A stretch of 64,000 nt of DNA from Promicromonosporaceae bacterium (GCA_009783295.1 WRHK01000001.1:112542-176541), one strand, 5' to 3'. Counted from the first letter of the stretch, positions 49,584-58,930 are shown. Notes: generated by a model from the sequence alone, not told the origin. A program made the numbers and translations.

Positions 49584-50966
49584 ATGACGACGAGACGGTT
49601 CGGCGCACGCGCCGCGGTCGCCGCGGTGCTGGTGGTGATCCTCGGGGCGGGCGTGGCGTCGTCGGCCGCCGCGGACGACCTCGACAACCAGATGGCCGCC
49701 GCCCAGGCGAACCAGCGGGCCAAGCAGTCGCAGCGCGCGCAGCTGGAGGAGGACCTCCACGAGACGAACGCCAAGCTGGCCAAGGCGGTGCTCGACCTGA
49801 ACACGGTCCAGGGCCAGCTCCCGGTGGCGCAGGCGGAGCTCGCCCGCGCGGAGGCCGACCTGCAGAAGGCGCGGCGCGAGGCCGAGATCCTCGCGCAGCG
49901 CCTGCAGGACGCCCAGGACCAGGAGGCCCAGGTCACGGCCCAGCTCCAGGCCGGCTCGGGCCAGGTCGACGCCGCGCGGGCCGACATCGCGCAGATGGCG
50001 CGCGAGTCGGCGCGCGGCTCGGGCGACGTCTCGGCCCTCGGCCTGGTGACGGGTGCGCAGTCCACCGAGGACTTCCTGCAGCAGTACGCCGTGTCGTCGT
50101 CGGCGGCGCGCTCGCAGGCCCGCACGCTCACGCAGCTGCAGGACGCCGAGGCCGTGGCCCGCAACCAGGAGGCGCGGCTCGCCGCCGTCCGCCAGCAGAT
50201 CGCCCAGCTCAAGAAGGCGGCCGACGACAACGTCGTGACCGCCCGCAAGGCGCAGGACGCCGCCACGGCGAAGAAGGCCCAGGTCGAGAAGCTCATCAAG
50301 GAGCAGACGGCCCTCAAGGCGACGATCGAGAGCCAGAAGGCCGCGGCGCAGGCGGAGCTCGACCAGACCGACAAGGAGATGAAGCAGACCCAGGAGCTGA
50401 TCCAGGGCCTGGCCAAGCAGCAGAAGGAGCGCGACGCCCGCATCGAGGCGGCGCGCAAGGCCGAAGAGGCGGCAGCGGCCCGCCGGGCCGCCGCGAACCG
50501 CCCGGCCGCCGGTGGCGGCGGAGGTGGCGGAGGTGGCGTCGCGGCGCCCCCGTCGACGGGCACGTTCCTCGGCTGGCCGACGGCGGTGCCGGTGGTCACC
50601 AGCAGCTACGGCTGGCGCTTCCACCCGGTGCTGCACATCTGGCGCCTGCACGCCGGCACCGACTTCCGCGCGTACTGCGGCACCCCGATCTACGCCTCGC
50701 AGACCGGCCAGGTGATCCGGGCCAGCTACGACAGCGGCGGCGGAAACACCGTGGTGATCGACCACGGCTCCTACAACGGGCAGAACGTGGTGACCCGGTA
50801 CCTGCACTTCTCGCGCACCGACGTGCGGGTGGGGCAGATGGTCAGCAAGGGCCAGCAGATCGGGCTCTCGGGCATGACCGGCACCGTGACGGCCTGCCAC
50901 CTGCACTTCGAGGTGTGGATCAACGGGTCGAGCGTCGACCCGATGACCCGGCTGCCGCGCCTGTGA
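49584..50966 (+). CDS. M23 (LytM) peptidase with coiled coil, probable FtsEX partner
   Basis: A 460-residue secreted murein hydrolase. The signal peptide ends near SSAAADD. Long coiled coils follow (residues ~30-120 and ~190-300: QANQRAKQSQRAQLEEDLHE... KKAQVEKLIKEQTALKATI), then a Gly-rich linker and a LytM domain. The zinc site is complete: HxxxD in RLHAGTDFR and HxH in CHLHFEVW, so the enzyme should be catalytic. The layout is that of EnvC, but EnvC has lost these residues. Placement directly after ftsX argues that FtsEX controls it. ATG lies 1 bp after the ftsX stop. Confidence 0.92.
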   Translation: MTTRRFGARAAVAAVLVVILGAGVASSAAADDLDNQMAAAQANQRAKQSQRAQLEEDLHETNAKLAKAVLDLNTVQGQLPVAQAELARAEADLQKARREAEILAQRLQDAQDQEAQVTAQLQAGSGQVDAARADIAQMARESARGSGDVSALGLVTGAQSTEDFLQQYAVSSSAARSQARTLTQLQDAEAVARNQEARLAAVRQQIAQLKKAADDNVVTARKAQDAATAKKAQVEKLIKEQTALKATIESQKAAAQAELDQTDKEMKQTQELIQGLAKQQKERDARIEAARKAEEAAAARRAAANRPAAGGGGGGGGGVAAPPSTGTFLGWPTAVPVVTSSYGWRFHPVLHIWRLHAGTDFRAYCGTPIYASQTGQVIRASYDSGGGNTVVIDHGSYNGQNVVTRYLHFSRTDVRVGQMVSKGQQIGLSGMTGTVTACHLHFEVWINGSSVDPMTRLPRL

Positions 50967-51047
50967 CGTCACGCTGATCGCGTAAAGGCCTCGGCCGGGT
51001 GCGGGCCGGCCCGTATCCTGGGAGGCCGGTCGGACGAAGGAGCAGCA

Positions 51048-51581
51048 GTGGCGAAGGGCGCACCCAAGCAGGTCGCCGAGGCGTGGGCGAGCAAGAAGCC
51101 CAAGGCGGCGGACAAGGGTCCCGTGCGCACCGTGGTGGCGAACAACAAGAAGGCGCGGCACGACTACCTGGTCGAGGACGTCTTCGAGGCGGGCATCGTG
51201 CTCTCCGGCACGGAGGTCAAGGCCCTGCGCATGGGCCGGGCGTCGCTCGTCGACGGGTTCGTGCTCATCGACCGCGGCGAGGCATGGCTCGAGGGTGTGC
51301 ACATCCCCGAGTACTTCCAGGGCACCTGGAACAACCACGCGCCTCGCCGCAAGCGCAAGCTGCTGCTGCACAAGGACGAGATCGTCCGCCTGGGCCACAA
51401 GGTCCAGGAGAAGGGCCACACGATCGTCCCGCTGTCCCTGTACTTCCTCGACGGCCGCGCCAAGGTCGAGATCGCCCTGGCGCGAGGCAAGAAGGAGTAC
51501 GACAAGCGGCAGACGCTGCGCGAGCAGCAGGACATGCGCGAGGCGCAGCGCGCCATGCGCCAGAAGGAGCTCCTCAGCTGA
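51048..51581 (+). CDS. smpB: SsrA-binding protein SmpB
   Basis: A 177-residue partner of tmRNA in ribosome rescue. Signature phrases are [47 protein letters not shown] and [24 protein letters not shown]. The basic C-terminal tail (KREQ-type, [18 protein letters not shown]) enters the decoding centre. About 15 extra N-terminal residues ([17 protein letters not shown]) precede the conserved core. The GTG start follows GAAGGAG. The tmRNA gene lies about 520 bp downstream, with an OsmC-like gene on the other strand between. Confidence 0.96.
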   Translation: MAKGAPKQVAEAWASKKPKAADKGPVRTVVANNKKARHDYLVEDVFEAGIVLSGTEVKALRMGRASLVDGFVLIDRGEAWLEGVHIPEYFQGTWNNHAPRRKRKLLLHKDEIVRLGHKVQEKGHTIVPLSLYFLDGRAKVEIALARGKKEYDKRQTLREQQDMREAQRAMRQKELLS

Positions 51582-52002
51582 GCGGGGGCGGCGGGGCGTC
51601 GTCCCGCCGCACGGCCGTTCCGGCACGCAGCGCGCGCGGCACCTCGGCGACGTCGTCGACCCGCTGCAGCAGCCGTTCGACGTCGGCTGCCGGCGCGGGG
51701 GAGTCCACCTCGACGGCATACGTGATGCCGGTCGACGCCCACGACGACGCGTCGAACCCGCCGCTCGCCCGCACGCGCACGCCGTCGACGGCGACGCCGA
51801 GCGGTGCCGCCTCGCGGTAGACGTCGTTGAGGACGCACGTGGCGACCGCCAGGTGCAACATGTGCGCCCCGGTGAGCTGCGCCTCGACGGTGACGCCGGC
51901 GTCGGTCCAGCGGTGCGGGAGGGACCAGGCGCCGTCCGCCGGGGAACGGAGCGAGCCCGCTGCCGCGACGACGTCGAACGCGTCAGGTACGGGCGCTGTC
52001 AT
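51574..52002 (-). CDS. OsmC-family protein
   Basis: A 142-residue protein of the OsmC/Ohr fold. The phrase [39 protein letters not shown] carries the single conserved Cys of the second catalytic position (ATCVLND); the first Cys of peroxide-reducing members is not seen. It is therefore in the family, but peroxidase activity is doubtful. Its stop overlaps the end of smpB by 8 bp. Confidence 0.8.
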   Translation of the reverse strand: MTAPVPDAFDVVAAAGSLRSPADGAWSLPHRWTDAGVTVEAQLTGAHMLHLAVATCVLNDVYREAAPLGVAVDGVRVRASGGFDASSWASTGITYAVEVDSPAPAADVERLLQRVDDVAEVPRALRAGTAVRRDDAPPPPLS

Positions 52003-52037
52003 GAGGAATAGCGTCGCACCGCGCCGGGTTGCTCCGG

Positions 52038-52043
52038 TAGGCT
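52038..52043 (+). promoter_or_regulatory. possible -10 element of ssrA
   Basis: TAGGCT lies about 60 bp before the mature tmRNA 5' end, consistent with a short leader removed by RNase P. No clear -35 box is visible, so the call is weak. Confidence 0.3.
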
Positions 52044-52101
52044 GAAGCGTGCCGGGCCCGCCCGGCAGCCCCCCGCCCGGGGGCGGTTGACAACTGCACA
52101 T

Positions 52102-52470
52102 GGGGCTGATCGGTTTCGACGGTGGTCGTGCTTCGAGGAGAAGCGGGCCGAGGATGCAGGCTTATCTCGCTAACGATGCCTGCGAACACATAGTTGCCGA
52201 TAACACGCGCAACGACTTCGCCCTCGCCGCCTGAGCGAGCTTCGAAGTCCGTGAGCCCGGGATCGCTCTCGACCCGGTAGCTCGCGTCATCTAGAGAGCT
52301 CAGCTGCCGACCTGGGTCACTTAGGTCGGTGGGACACCCAAGGTGACTGAGCCCGTCCGCGAATGAGTCTGCGCAAGCGCGGGGGCCGAGAAAATCCGTA
52401 GCAGACTGCGCCCGGAGAAGTCCTGGAAAAGCGTCACCGGACCAGGGTTCGATTCCCTGCAGCTCCACCA
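52102..52470 (+). ncRNA. ssrA: transfer-messenger RNA
   Basis: A 369-nt tmRNA. The 5' end GGGGCUGAUCGGUUUCGACG and the 3' end GGUUCGAUUCCCUGCAGCUCCACCA form the tRNA-Ala-like part with an encoded CCA. The tag reading frame at 52196-52234 encodes ADNTRNDFALAA followed by UGA. The ...ALAA end is the usual protease signal. Pseudoknot regions follow the tag. Together with SmpB it releases stalled ribosomes and marks the nascent chain for proteolysis. Confidence 0.96.
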
Positions 52471-52483
52471 TCAGCCAGTTGTC

Positions 52484-52521
52484 CGAAGGAGGGCGGCCCG
52501 TTCGCGGGCCGCCCTCCTTCG
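52484..52521. terminator. terminator of ssrA
   Basis: CGAAGGAGGGCGGCCCG pairs perfectly with its complement over 17 bp around a TTCG tetraloop, 13 bp after the tmRNA end. A short T-rich stretch (TCGTCGTGT) follows. Confidence 0.88.
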
Positions 52522-52559
52522 TCGTGTATCCAGACCGCGGCGGCTCCCTCTCTCGTGGC

Positions 52560-52943
52560 ATGCCGCGCGAGACCATCGCGACGCCGGACGCACCGTCGTC
52601 GCCGCTGTACGCCCAGGGCGTCAGGGCCGGGCCCTACGTCTTCGTCTCCGGGATGACCGGCACCGACCCGGCGACCGGGTCGCTCGCCGGCCCGAGCATC
52701 CAGGAGCAGACCCGCCAGGCGCTCACCAGCTGCGAGGCCGTGCTGCGCGCGGCCGGCGCCACGCTCGACGACGTCGTCGAGGTGGGCGGGCTGCTGACCC
52801 GGTCGGAGGACTTTGCAGGCTTCAACGAGGAGTACGCCCGGTGGTTCGGCGACCGGAAGCCGGCGCGGTACGTCGCGCGCCTGGGCGTCGAGCTCCCGGG
52901 CGTGCTGCTCTCGGTGCGCATGACGGCGTACGTCGGGGGCTGA
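52560..52943 (+). CDS. RidA/YjgF-family protein
   Basis: A 127-residue protein with the RidA pattern SPLYAQGVRAGPYVFVSGMTGTDPATG, QTRQALTSCEAVLRAAGATLDDVVEVGG and ARYVARLGVELPGVLLSVRMTAY. Many RidA proteins hydrolyse reactive enamine/imine intermediates. The active-site Arg near the C-terminus is replaced or shifted (LLSVRMTA gives a candidate). The ATG is the first after the ssrA terminator; a longer frame upstream would overlap the terminator. Confidence 0.85.
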   Translation: MPRETIATPDAPSSPLYAQGVRAGPYVFVSGMTGTDPATGSLAGPSIQEQTRQALTSCEAVLRAAGATLDDVVEVGGLLTRSEDFAGFNEEYARWFGDRKPARYVARLGVELPGVLLSVRMTAYVGG

Positions 52944-52998
52944 TCCCCAGCGAACCTGCAGGTCGCGCGGCCAGGAGCGGGGCGCGACAATCCCCCTC

Positions 52999-54159
52999 AT
53001 GACGTTCTCGCAGCTGTCCGTGATCGGGCTGGTGGCGCTGCTCGGGCCGGTGCTCGCCTACCGCAAGGGCTGGCACCTGCCCGTGGTGCTGGGGGAGCTG
53101 CTCGCGGGCGTCGCGATCGGCCGCACCGGGTTCGGGTGGGTGGACTCCAGCCAGCCCGTGTTCGCGTTCCTGGCCGACATCGGGTTCGCGCTCGTGATGT
53201 TCGTGGCCGGCACGCACGTGCCGCTGCGCGACCCGGCGCTGCGGCCCGCGCTCCGGGCGGGCCTGCTGCGCGCAGTCGTCGTCGGCGCGGTGGCGGCGGC
53301 GCTCGGCATCGGGATCGCCGCCGTCTCCGGGATCTCGCACGCGCCCCTGTACGCCGTGCTGATGGCGTCGTCGTCGGCGGCGCTCATCCTGCCCGTGATC
53401 GACTCGCTCGGGCTGGGCGGCCCGCACGTCATCGGGCTGCTGCCGCAGGTGGCCATCGCCGACGCCCTGTGCATCGTGGCGCTGCCCCTGGTGATCGACC
53501 CGGCGCACGCGCCGCGGGCCGCGGCCGGGGCGGCGGCGGTGATCGCGGCGGCTGCCGTCGTGGGCGTCCTCTACTGGTGGGTGGAGAAGCGGGGGATCCG
53601 CAAGCGGGTGCACCAGGTGTCGGAGACCCGGCTGTTCGCCGTCGAGCTGCGCGTGCAGCTGCTGGTGCTGGCGGCCCTGGCGGCGCTCGCGGTGGCCACG
53701 CACGTCTCGATCATGCTCGCGGGGTTCGCGTTCGGGCTGGCGGTCAAGGCCGTGGGGGAGCCGCGGCGGCTGGCCAACCAGCTGTTCGCGCTCACCGAGG
53801 GGTTCCTGGGCCCGCTGTTCTTCGTGTGGCTCGGCGCGAGCCTGAACCTGCGGGAGTTCGGCAGCCACCCGCGCATGATCCTGCTGGGGCTCGCGCTCGG
53901 TCTCGGGGCGGCTCTGGCCCACCTGGTCGGGCGGCTGCTGCGCCAGCCCGCGTCGCTCGGCCTGCTGGCCGCCGCGCAGCTGGGCGTGCCGGTCTCGGCG
54001 GCGACCGTGGGCGGCCAGCTCGGCGTGCTGCGGCCGGGCGAGGCGGCGGCCTTCATGCTCGGCGCGCTCGTGACCATCGGGCTCGCCGTCGCCGGAGGAG
54101 GCCTCGCCGCCAAGGCCGGCATGGTGGCCACGGCCGAGCCGCAGAAGAGCGCCGCATGA
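52999..54159 (+). CDS. cation:proton antiporter (CPA2 type)
   Basis: A 386-residue membrane protein with about twelve helices. Features are VLGELLAGVAIGRTGFGWV, ADIGFALVMFVAGTHVPL, SSSAALILPVIDSLGLGG, VAIADALCIVALPLVID with the ion-binding Asp position, and LTEGFLGPLFFVWLGASLNLREF. These are typical of monovalent cation:proton antiporters of the CPA2 group. There is no C-terminal TrkA-N domain. It is joined by an ATGA overlap to the DUF2252 gene, a link without known meaning. Confidence 0.9.
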   Translation: MTFSQLSVIGLVALLGPVLAYRKGWHLPVVLGELLAGVAIGRTGFGWVDSSQPVFAFLADIGFALVMFVAGTHVPLRDPALRPALRAGLLRAVVVGAVAAALGIGIAAVSGISHAPLYAVLMASSSAALILPVIDSLGLGGPHVIGLLPQVAIADALCIVALPLVIDPAHAPRAAAGAAAVIAAAAVVGVLYWWVEKRGIRKRVHQVSETRLFAVELRVQLLVLAALAALAVATHVSIMLAGFAFGLAVKAVGEPRRLANQLFALTEGFLGPLFFVWLGASLNLREFGSHPRMILLGLALGLGAALAHLVGRLLRQPASLGLLAAAQLGVPVSAATVGGQLGVLRPGEAAAFMLGALVTIGLAVAGGGLAAKAGMVATAEPQKSAA

Positions 54160-55217
54160 GGACCGCGCGGCAGGTGACCGCCGACTACGACGCCTGGCTG
54201 GCCCGGGAGATCCCCGTCGTCGCCGCCGACGTCGAGCACAAGCACGCCGAGATGCGCGCCGACCGGTTCCGGTTCCTGCGCGGCACCTACTACCTGTGGC
54301 TCGAGCGTGTCGTGGAGCGCGCCCCCGACGTGCTCGACACCGCGCGGGTCCCGGTGGTGGGCGACCTGCACGTCGAGAACTTCGGCACGTGGCGCGACAC
54401 TGACCAGGTGCGCCGCTGGGGCGTCAACGACCTCGACGAGCTCGCCACCGGGCCATGGCTGCTCGACCTGCTGCGCCTCGCCGTGTCCGCGACGCTCGCC
54501 CCGCACCCGGCCCTCGCCGCCGACGACGCCTGCGACGTGCTGCTCGACGCCTACGCCGCTGCGGACCCGGGCCCCGACGTCGACCTCGCCGACGACGCCG
54601 CAAAGCACCTGCGCGCGCTCGTCCCCGCGTTCGCGTCCCCGAAGCGCTTCTACACGGCGCTCGCGGAGGGCGACGCGCTCGCCGACGTGCCGCGCGAGGT
54701 CGTGGCGGCCGCGGTGGGCGTCGCCGAGGCCGGGTGGCGGCCCACGTGGCACGGCCGCGAGGCGGGCACCGGGTCGCTGGGCCACCGGCGGCGCGTCGGC
54801 GTCGGGCAGGCGGCCGACGGCACCACGCACGCCCGCGAGGCCAAGCAGCTCGGCCCGGGTACGCACGTCTGGGCGGCCCCGCTCGACGCACGCCTGCCGG
54901 TGCCGGACCCCGCGCTGTACCGGCGCGTGCTGCGCGCCGTGCGCGGCCCGGCCGCCGCCGCGCGCGTGCTGGACTGGCAGGTCAGGGACCTGGCGCCCGA
55001 CATCGTGCGCATCGAGCTCGCCGGGCTGCCTGCCAAGGACGCGACACGGCTGCTCACCTCGATGGCGCGCGCGACGGCGAACATCCACGGCACCGCGCCC
55101 GTCGCGGCGGGGCAGGCGCGGGCGGAGGCCGGGGAGCTGGGCCACAAGGACTTCCGCGCGCTGGTGGACGTGCTCGCGGGCACCGTCCGGGACGACTTCG
55201 CGGAGTACGCGGGCTGA
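54156..55217 (+). CDS. DUF2252-family protein
   Basis: A 353-residue soluble protein of the DUF2252 family, related in fold to protein-kinase-like phosphotransferases. Conserved-looking stretches are MRADRFRFLRGTYYLWLERV, VVGDLHVENFGTWRD (HGD-like position), GVNDLDELATGPWLLDLLRLAVS and MARATANIHGTAP. The GDLHxENFG pattern resembles the catalytic loop of aminoglycoside phosphotransferases. The substrate is unknown. Translation is coupled to the antiporter upstream. Confidence 0.88.
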   Translation: MRTARQVTADYDAWLAREIPVVAADVEHKHAEMRADRFRFLRGTYYLWLERVVERAPDVLDTARVPVVGDLHVENFGTWRDTDQVRRWGVNDLDELATGPWLLDLLRLAVSATLAPHPALAADDACDVLLDAYAAADPGPDVDLADDAAKHLRALVPAFASPKRFYTALAEGDALADVPREVVAAAVGVAEAGWRPTWHGREAGTGSLGHRRRVGVGQAADGTTHAREAKQLGPGTHVWAAPLDARLPVPDPALYRRVLRAVRGPAAAARVLDWQVRDLAPDIVRIELAGLPAKDATRLLTSMARATANIHGTAPVAAGQARAEAGELGHKDFRALVDVLAGTVRDDFAEYAG

Positions 55218-55291
55218 GGTCCCGTGCCGCCGCCCCGGTGGCGTCCATCACGATTCGATCACGCAGTGCCCTGCCCCTGGACGGCCACACT

Positions 55292-55310
55292 GTTAAGACG
55301 CTTTACTAAC
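55292..55310. promoter_or_regulatory. candidate ROK-regulator operator overlapping the start region
   Basis: GTTAAGACGCTTTACTAAC is an imperfect palindrome with GTTA/TAAC ends, resembling the A/T-rich sites of NagC/XylR-type ROK regulators. It ends 4 bp before the ATG of the ROK gene, and the AT-rich tract differs from the surrounding DNA. Autoregulation is likely. Confidence 0.5.
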
Positions 55311-55314
55311 AAAC

Positions 55315-56469
55315 ATGTCCTCGACGACCAACGTCGGCGCTTCGAGGCGGGCCCTCGGGTCCGGTCTTCGCGCCACGGCCAAGGTGCTCCCGGAGCACAC
55401 CAGAGCGCACAACCGCGCGCTCGTGCTCCAGCACCTCTTCCACGAGGGCCCCACGTCCCGCGCCGACCTCGCCCGGGCCACCTCCCTCACCCGCGTCACG
55501 GTCTCCGACCTGATCAACGTGCTCCTCGCCGAGGGCCTCGTCGAGGAGCTCGGCATCCAGCGCGGCAAGGGCGTCGGCAAGCCCGCGACCCTCGTCGGGA
55601 TGCGCACCGACGCCTACCAGATCGTCGCGCTCGACCTCTCCGACGACGCCGTGATGCGCGGCGCCGTGCTCACCCTCACGGGCGAGGCCGTCGTGCGCCG
55701 CTCGCTCGCCGTGGACGACCGCACGGGCGACGAGCTCGTCGCGCTGGTCGAGCGGTTCGCGCGGCGGCTCGTCGCCGCCGCCAGCCAGCCCGTCATCGGC
55801 GTCGGCATCGGCTCGCCCGGCATCGTCGACCTCGACGGCCGCGTCGTCGAGGCCCCCAACCGCCAGTGGTTCGACCTGCCGCTCGCCGCCCTCCTGTCCG
55901 ACCGGCTCGGCCTGGCCGTCCTCGTCGCCAACGACGCCGACGCCGCCGCGCTGGGGGAGTACACCTACGGCGGCGGCGCCGACTCGATGCTCGTGCTCAA
56001 GGTGGGCCAGGGCGTCGGTGCCGGCCTCGTGGTCGACGGCGGCCGCGTGCACGGCGTCGGTGGGGCCGCCGGCGAGCTCGGGCACGTCACCGTCGTCGAC
56101 GACGGCGAGGCCTGCGCCTGCGGGCGCCGCGGCTGCCTCGAGACGCTCGTATCCGCGCCGGCCATCCGCCGCGCGGTCGCCGGGCTCGGCAAGACCGAGG
56201 CCGACGTCGTGCTGGCCGGGCTCGGCCGCACGCTGGGGATCACGCTCGCTCCCGTGGTCTCCGCCCTGAACTTCGGCGAGGTGCTGCTGTCCGGCCCCGT
56301 CGAGCTGCTCGACGGCGCGCTGCGCGAGGCCGCGTACGCCACCGTCGTCGAGCGGACGATGCCGGCGGTCAGCGCCGGGTTCCGTCTGCGGATGGCCACC
56401 CTCGACGACGACGTGGTGCTTGCCGGCGCCGCCGTGCTCGTCCTGGGTGCGCAGCTGGGGGTGTCATGA
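55315..56469 (+). CDS. ROK-family transcriptional regulator (NagC/XylR type)
   Basis: A 384-residue regulator. The N-terminal winged helix reads HNRALVLQHLFHEGPTSRADLARATSLTRVTVSDLINVLLAEGLVEE. The ROK sensor domain has VIGVGIGSPGIVD, ALGEYTYGGGADSML, the zinc motif GHVTVVDDGEACACGRRGCLETL and a C-terminal VLAGAAVLVL. It precedes an amino-sugar uptake operon and most likely controls it. No ribosome-binding site is visible before the ATG; the 4-bp distance to the palindrome suggests a leaderless mRNA. Confidence 0.92.
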   Translation: MSSTTNVGASRRALGSGLRATAKVLPEHTRAHNRALVLQHLFHEGPTSRADLARATSLTRVTVSDLINVLLAEGLVEELGIQRGKGVGKPATLVGMRTDAYQIVALDLSDDAVMRGAVLTLTGEAVVRRSLAVDDRTGDELVALVERFARRLVAAASQPVIGVGIGSPGIVDLDGRVVEAPNRQWFDLPLAALLSDRLGLAVLVANDADAAALGEYTYGGGADSMLVLKVGQGVGAGLVVDGGRVHGVGGAAGELGHVTVVDDGEACACGRRGCLETLVSAPAIRRAVAGLGKTEADVVLAGLGRTLGITLAPVVSALNFGEVLLSGPVELLDGALREAAYATVVERTMPAVSAGFRLRMATLDDDVVLAGAAVLVLGAQLGVS

Positions 56470-56595
56470 ACCCAGCCGCGCCCTGAGCCGAACCGGACAA
56501 CCCTCCGCCTGCGGCGTCGCAGGCACCCACCCCCGAAGGATCGCCATCCCAGCCACGACGGCTCCGCCGTCGAAGCTCAGCGAGAGGAAACCTCA

Positions 56596-57930
56596 GTGAA
56601 GCGGAACCGTCTCGTTGCCACGTCCGTGGCTTCGACCATCACCCTGGCGCTCGCCATGAGCGCCTGCAGCAGCGGCGGGAACGGTGGCGCGGCCTCGCCG
56701 ACGCCCACCGGCAAGCCGGAACCGGCCAACATCACCCTGTGGCTCAACGGCGCCGACACCCCGCAGGCGAACCGCGACTGGCTCAAGCAGGAGTTCGCCA
56801 AGGAGAACCCCGGCTCGACGCTCACCATCGAGGAGCAGTCCTGGACCGACCTGGTCCCGAAGCTCACGACGGCGCTCGCCGACCCGAACAACACCCCCGA
56901 CGTCGTCGAGATCGGCAACACGCAGGCCCCGACGTTCACGGCCGTGGGCGCGTTCACCGAGATCACGCCGGACTTCTTCAAGGAGCTGGGCGGCGACAAG
57001 CTGCTCAAGTCGTTCGTCGACGCCGGTGACTTCGACGGCAAGCACTACGCCCTGCCGTACTACTTCGGATCGCGCTACATGTTCTACCGCAAGGACATCT
57101 GGACGGCGGCCGGCCTCACGGTCCCGAAGACGCTCGACGAGTTCGCCACCGACGTCGCCAAGCTCAAGACGGACAAGCAGTCCGGCTTCGCCATCGGCGG
57201 CCAGGACTGGCGCAACGGCATCTCCTGGGTCTTCGCCAACGGCGGCGAGCTCGCCACGGTGAACGGCACCACGTGGACCTCCACGCTGTCCGACCCGAAG
57301 ACCATCGCGGGCCTCAAGGAGTTCCAGCAGGTCTACAAGACGTCCTCGATCCTGCCGTCCACGGACCGCGACGTCGCGTACTGGGACTTCCTGAACGACG
57401 GCGCCAAGGGTGAGCCGCCGGCCGCGGCGACCATCATGGCCCCGGGCTGGGCCCGCTGGTCGATCGGCGGCATGGTCAAGAACGCCAAGGGCGAGGACGT
57501 CCGCGACGGCATGGCCGACGCCAACAAGTTCGACATCTTCGCCCTGCCGGGCAAGGACGGCGGCGTGGCCCCCGTGTTCGCCGGGGGCTCGAACATCGCC
57601 ATCTCGGCCAAGTCGAAGCACCAGGAGCTCGCCAAGAGCCTCATGAAGATCATCTTCTCGGCCGACTACCAGCAGATGCTGGGCAAGGCGGGCCTCGGCC
57701 CGGCCAACTCGGACTACGTGTCCTCGCTCGGCGACGACAAGTTCGCCAAGACGATGATCGAGACCGCCGCGAACTCGAAGCTCACCCCGGCGGCGCCGGG
57801 CTGGGCCTCCGTCGAGGGCGCGTTCGTCTACGAGGAGCTGTTCCAGAAGATCGTCGAGGGCGGCGACGTCGTGGCGCTCGCCAAGCAGTACGACGCCAAG
57901 ATCACGCCGATGCTCAACGGCCAGTCCTGA
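56596..57930 (+). CDS. sugar ABC transporter substrate-binding lipoprotein (amino-sugar type)
   Basis: A 444-residue family-1 solute-binding protein. The signal peptide ends in MSACSSGG, a lipobox. The mature protein contains NITLWLNGADTPQANRDWLKQEFAKENPGSTL and VVEIGNTQAPTFTAVGAFTEITPDF, and is close in style to DasA-type chitobiose-binding proteins. Context (nagB and a ROK kinase downstream) makes N-acetylglucosamine or chitobiose the likely ligand; that is an inference. The GTG start follows GAGAGGAAA. Permeases follow in the same direction. Confidence 0.92.
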   Translation: MKRNRLVATSVASTITLALAMSACSSGGNGGAASPTPTGKPEPANITLWLNGADTPQANRDWLKQEFAKENPGSTLTIEEQSWTDLVPKLTTALADPNNTPDVVEIGNTQAPTFTAVGAFTEITPDFFKELGGDKLLKSFVDAGDFDGKHYALPYYFGSRYMFYRKDIWTAAGLTVPKTLDEFATDVAKLKTDKQSGFAIGGQDWRNGISWVFANGGELATVNGTTWTSTLSDPKTIAGLKEFQQVYKTSSILPSTDRDVAYWDFLNDGAKGEPPAAATIMAPGWARWSIGGMVKNAKGEDVRDGMADANKFDIFALPGKDGGVAPVFAGGSNIAISAKSKHQELAKSLMKIIFSADYQQMLGKAGLGPANSDYVSSLGDDKFAKTMIETAANSKLTPAAPGWASVEGAFVYEELFQKIVEGGDVVALAKQYDAKITPMLNGQS

Positions 57931-58009
57931 CGCCGGCCGGTGCGGGGGCGGCATTGCCTCCGCCCCCGCACCGCCCCGTCGGACCCCGCTCTCGCGAAGG
58001 AGTCCCCTG

Positions 58010-58930
58010 ATGGCCACCACCGTCGGCGCGCCCGCACGGCAGCGTCGCAAGCCGGTGACGCCGTACCTGCTGCTGATCCCCGCCGTCGCCGCGCTGCTGC
58101 TCGGTCTCGGCTACCCGGTCTACTGGCAGATCGTCACCTCGTTCCAGAAGTTCGGGCTCGCCCAGCAGTTCGGGCAGCCGCCCACCTTCGCGGGTCTCGA
58201 CAACTACGCACGGATCTTCTCGGACAGCGACGCGTTCGCCGTCGTGGTCCGGTCCATCATCTTCTGCCTGGTCAACGCGCTGATCACGGTGGTCGTGGGC
58301 CTGCTGGTCGCACTGCTCATGCGGGCCGTGCACGGCTGGGTCAAGATCGTCGTCCAGATCGCGATGCTGCTGGCCTGGGCCACCCCCGTCATCGCCGCGG
58401 TCACCGTGTTCCGCTGGCTGTTCGACGACCGCTCCGGCGTCGTCAACTACCTGCTGGTCAAGATCGGCCTGACCTCCTACCAGGGGCACGCCTGGCTCGC
58501 GACGCCGATGTCGTTCTTCTTCGTCGCCACCCTGATCATCGTGTGGATGTCGGTGCCCTTCGTGGCGCTCTCCCTGTTCGCCGGGCTCACCCAGGTCAAC
58601 GACGAGCTCATCGAGGCGGCCCGCATCGACGGCGCCACCAACGGCCAGATCCTGTGGCGCATCCTCATGCCGCTGGTCCGCCCCGTGCTCGCCATCGTGC
58701 TGCTGCTGCAGATCATCTGGGACCTGCGCGTGTTCGCGCAGATCCGCCTGCTGCAGGACGCCGGCGCGCCCGTGTCCGAGACGAACCTGCTTGGCAACTT
58801 CATCTACGAGCTGGGCATGGCCCGCAACAACTTCGGTGGGGCCGCGGCGGTGTCGATCTTCGTCCTCGTGCTGACCATCGTGCTGTCGGCGCCGTACGTG
58901 CGCAGCCTCATGAAGGAGGACGAGTCATGA
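58010..58930 (+). CDS. sugar ABC transporter permease (MalF/DasB type)
   Basis: A 306-residue permease with six helices. It begins ATTVGAPARQRRKPVTPYLLLIPAVAALLLGLGYPVYWQIVTSF, and the EAA motif reads DELIEAARIDGATNGQILWRILMPLVRP. It forms a heterodimer with the next permease. The binding protein stops 79 bp upstream. ATG follows GAAGGAG. The stop overlaps the following ATG. Confidence 0.93.
   Translation: MATTVGAPARQRRKPVTPYLLLIPAVAALLLGLGYPVYWQIVTSFQKFGLAQQFGQPPTFAGLDNYARIFSDSDAFAVVVRSIIFCLVNALITVVVGLLVALLMRAVHGWVKIVVQIAMLLAWATPVIAAVTVFRWLFDDRSGVVNYLLVKIGLTSYQGHAWLATPMSFFFVATLIIVWMSVPFVALSLFAGLTQVNDELIEAARIDGATNGQILWRILMPLVRPVLAIVLLLQIIWDLRVFAQIRLLQDAGAPVSETNLLGNFIYELGMARNNFGGAAAVSIFVLVLTIVLSAPYVRSLMKEDES

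Noticed and set aside
52160..52170. Repeat-like CTTATCTCGC inside the tmRNA gene
   Set aside because: Only part of the core matches and it lies in the tmRNA structure; not a member of the family.
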